A model generated the notes under the pieces. The model made no database searches. It saw only the letters and a program-made list of their open reading frames with translations, and was not told the origin of the DNA. Below are positions 61,706-64,000 of a stretch of 64,000 nt of DNA, piece by piece. Origin of the DNA: Macrotrachela quadricornifera. Lineage: Eukaryota; Rotifera; Eurotatoria; Philodinida; Philodinidae. The stretch spans positions 1 through 64,000 of the forward strand of contig JAJEKB010001307.1 of NCBI GenBank assembly GCA_022393335.1. Direction: 5' to 3'. How positions within the stretch are numbered: the first letter of the stretch is position 1; each line of letters opens with the position of its first letter. A program made the translations under genes and the position numbers.

Positions 61706-62326
61706 TTATTTTCGACGACGACCATACTTGAATATATATGGTACAGACTGTTCTTGCATAAGTTTTTGTAAAAGCATCGTAAGCCAAGCACGCGCAAACG
61801 GATTTGTTTCAACCAAAGTTTTGAGTGAAGATGATAAACGTATTGGTTCTTTTAAATCATTTAAATTGACAACGCTATTTGGATTGGATGAATCAGCAAG
61901 TGCAGCAACAGCAGAATTTAAATTAAATTGTGTAGTTGATGGAAATTGTGATGATCGTTTTTGTTGTTGCTTTTTTAATATTAACAATTTTCTAGAGAAA
62001 TATTTTGATGGTTGAACATAATATTCATATGGTTCATTGGATATATTAATAGAAGATAATGATGAATCATCATCTTCATTACTTTCGCCAATTAACATTT
62101 CAGATATATCACCACCTGAATCATTATCAACACTTGGCAACATTGAATGATGATTAAAGAGCCTGAGTGACGAGGATAAATCATCAGATGGAGAACTATT
62201 GATATAATGAAGGGATGATGATGATGATGATGACGATGATGATGGGAGACCATGTACGTATGAAGTAGATAAAAACAATGATGAAGTAATTAGAACAACA
62301 AACACGGCCAGTATGTCGATAAACAT
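61706..62326 (-). CDS. Probable neuropeptide precursor with C-terminal amidation signal
   Basis: Single coding exon, 206 residues. Residues 1-26 are a signal peptide (MFIDILAVFVVLITSSLFLS, then TSYVHG). A Ser-rich acidic spacer follows, then basic sites SRK, LKK and QKRSS. The C-terminus reads QSVPYIFKYGRRRK (residues 193-206): Gly202 before a triple-Arg cleavage site, the standard signal for an amidated peptide ending in FKY-amide. The preceding segment (about 165-192) is helix-prone (FARAWLTMLLQKLMQEQ), so the product may be a longer amidated hormone, loosely like the neuropeptide Y/F layout, though the RxRF/RxRY end is absent. An acceptor (TTTTCAG) lies in the 5' UTR. The family is not identified. 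Confidence 0.72.
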   Translation of the reverse strand: MFIDILAVFVVLITSSLFLSTSYVHGLPSSSSSSSSSSLHYINSSPSDDLSSSLRLFNHHSMLPSVDNDSGGDISEMLIGESNEDDDSSLSSINISNEPYEYYVQPSKYFSRKLLILKKQQQKRSSQFPSTTQFNLNSAVAALADSSNPNSVVNLNDLKEPIRLSSSLKTLVETNPFARAWLTMLLQKLMQEQSVPYIFKYGRRRK

Positions 62327-64000
62327 TATGAAAAGGACGAGGAATTAACAATTCGTCTGATGTTCTGAAAATATAAAATAGAGAAAAGAGTATCAAATAT
62401 AACATATATCCTCAAATTTTGATATATTTTAAGAAATAACAAAATAAACTTTTGCCCTTTTATAATACTTAGAATATAAATAATTTAAATAAAAAAAAAA
62501 ATTAGAATAATATCTCTTGTTTTACGCATACCAACTGCTATCATAAATTATATATTTTTGTATATTATGCTAGAAAATGATATTAAATTCAGAAAAATAA
62601 AATTTAATATAAAAAAAACTATAAAATAAGAAATGCAACCAATAGTTACCCAGACGGCTAATAGGCAAGTAGTAGTACTTATTACTCAAATATATTCATC
62701 TCGTTTTTTTATTGCAATTTAAAAATTCTCAAGAGGTATCAAATGACTATGTGTATGACAATCAGTCTTATGCTTTTCGATTGACATTTATTACGATTCT
62801 CTTTGTATTTCTTTTTTCTCTTTTATTCTACTATATGTCTATCTTAGTCTTCTATTCAATTGAAATAAAGAAAAACTAAAGACAAGCAAGTATTCTTGTC
62901 TTATTGAATCGTTCATTTCTATTTCTAAACTTCTCAATATAATAATTTAAAAAAAGAATGACGAATTTTATAATAAAAATATGTCAGAAGATTTTTTCAT
63001 AGACGACAAACAGATGAATAATACACGCTATTATAATAATGAATAGATAAGACATCATAGATGACGATAAATAATGCCACATAATAATACCGATCAGGAT
63101 GTCTCATGTTGAACATCAATAAGGAAATCTTCAATTATTCTTTACATCTCGACTAAAGCTACTCCCCCTCATTCTTTGTCAAGCACATACATTCATATGA
63201 CTAGACTTAAACTATAAAAATAGAGAAAGAAAAAAAAGAAAAAACCTAAGAAGAACAATTGGATTTTTTCTCGTGCATTCACACACTCTCTTTTCTTCTC
63301 GTTTTCCACCCACGCAATTTGATTATCCAAAGTATACACAAAAATCATATGAATTAAATATGTAATAATTTTGTTCTGTCCTTACGTTTGATAACAATGA
63401 TAATAATATATTTTAATATCTAAAATATTTATATTTATATATGGGTGTATGTAGTTCACTCAAAAGGCCAGATTGTATGTCACGTTAGAAAACCGCACAA
63501 ATTACAAAAATGTATGTATTATATCATATCTCAAAGGAATTAACGCTTCTCTATAATCTCGAATATATACAGAAGAAAAAAAATAAAGCGATAAACAGTA
63601 TTACCTCGAGTGACTATCACAATAATGAAAAACATTTTAACATATTCAACAATTATTCATATATACTCTTGTCTGTATAAAGTATTGTTAGTTATTGACG
63701 CCGATAAAGTATAAAAGAAAGCAAAAAAGAAATGATGAAACACATAGAAATAGAATGATTGATTGATTGGTTTTTCCGAAGAAGAGAAAAAAAAAACTAT
63801 ATAAAATAGAAAAAGAAAGGGTAATGTTTGACTTGTTGAATTGATCCGATATTCTAATCATATAATGTCAATGTATAATGTACAAAATACAAATGATCAT
63901 GATAATATTAATTAAAGAAATAATATTTGACTTTTAAATTATTTATAGAATATTTTCTAGCTTTTTCAACAAGAGAACAATATTAGAAAGAATAAAAAAC
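62327..64000. other. Intergenic to window end
   Basis: Upstream region of the neuropeptide-type gene, then AT-rich sequence with no supported frame or RNA gene on either strand. Confidence 0.5.

Overview
The window looks like nuclear DNA of a small invertebrate animal, most likely a bdelloid rotifer. It is very AT-rich and has compact genes with many GT-AG introns, mostly 50-75 bp. The gene content is metazoan (LIS1, Shroom, FES/FER kinase, TMEM127, GCHFR, REDD1, Kir channel, AMN1). It also carries gene types that are abundant in bdelloids: a degenerate kinesin-light-chain-like TPR gene, a short F-box protein, a B-box protein, and a GH3 xylosidase of plant/fungal type. Several genes have a splice acceptor a few bases before the ATG, as expected with spliced-leader trans-splicing. 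The organism assignment is an inference, not proven. Gene models below were spliced by hand so that every exon junction keeps frame.

Layout. 0.6-3.0 kb (+): secreted GH3 beta-xylosidase-like enzyme. 4.1-4.7 kb (-): secreted Gly/Pro-rich repeat protein. 7.4-7.8 kb (+): tiny secreted four-cysteine protein. 10.3-10.6 kb (+): possible small one-TM protein. 11.7-13.1 kb (-): inward-rectifier K+ channel. 14.7-15.7 kb (+): TMEM127. 15.9-18.2 kb (+): LIS1 in 12 exons. 18.7-23.0 kb (-): F-BAR/SH2/tyrosine kinase of the FES/FER family followed after 57 bp by GCHFR (GTP cyclohydrolase I feedback regulator), probably one operon. 24.1-28.9 kb (-): two REDD1/DDIT4-family paralogs sharing a 473-bp identical tract. 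32.4-39.4 kb (-): a 12-exon Shroom gene with a clear ASD2 domain, with a small Thr-rich membrane-protein gene nested on the other strand of one intron. 41.4-42.6 kb (-): F-box protein. 43.6-46.2 kb (-): TPR pseudogene. 48.6 kb (+): possible secreted peptide. 49.4-50.4 kb (-): B-box/SPRY-like protein. 51.3-52.2 kb (-): AMN1. 53.8-56.2 kb (-): Q/N-rich protein. 57.2-57.6 kb (-): small unknown protein. 61.7-62.3 kb (-): probable amidated neuropeptide precursor.

The genes do not form one pathway. LIS1 (dynein regulation), Shroom (apical actomyosin) and the FES/FER kinase (membrane curvature and actin signalling) are cytoskeletal. TMEM127 and REDD1 both restrain mTORC1 signalling in animals, but their presence in one window may be chance. 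No CRISPR array, rRNA or tRNA gene was seen. Two short elements with inverted repeats (6.1-6.5 kb and 46.2-46.8 kb) look like decayed non-autonomous transposons.
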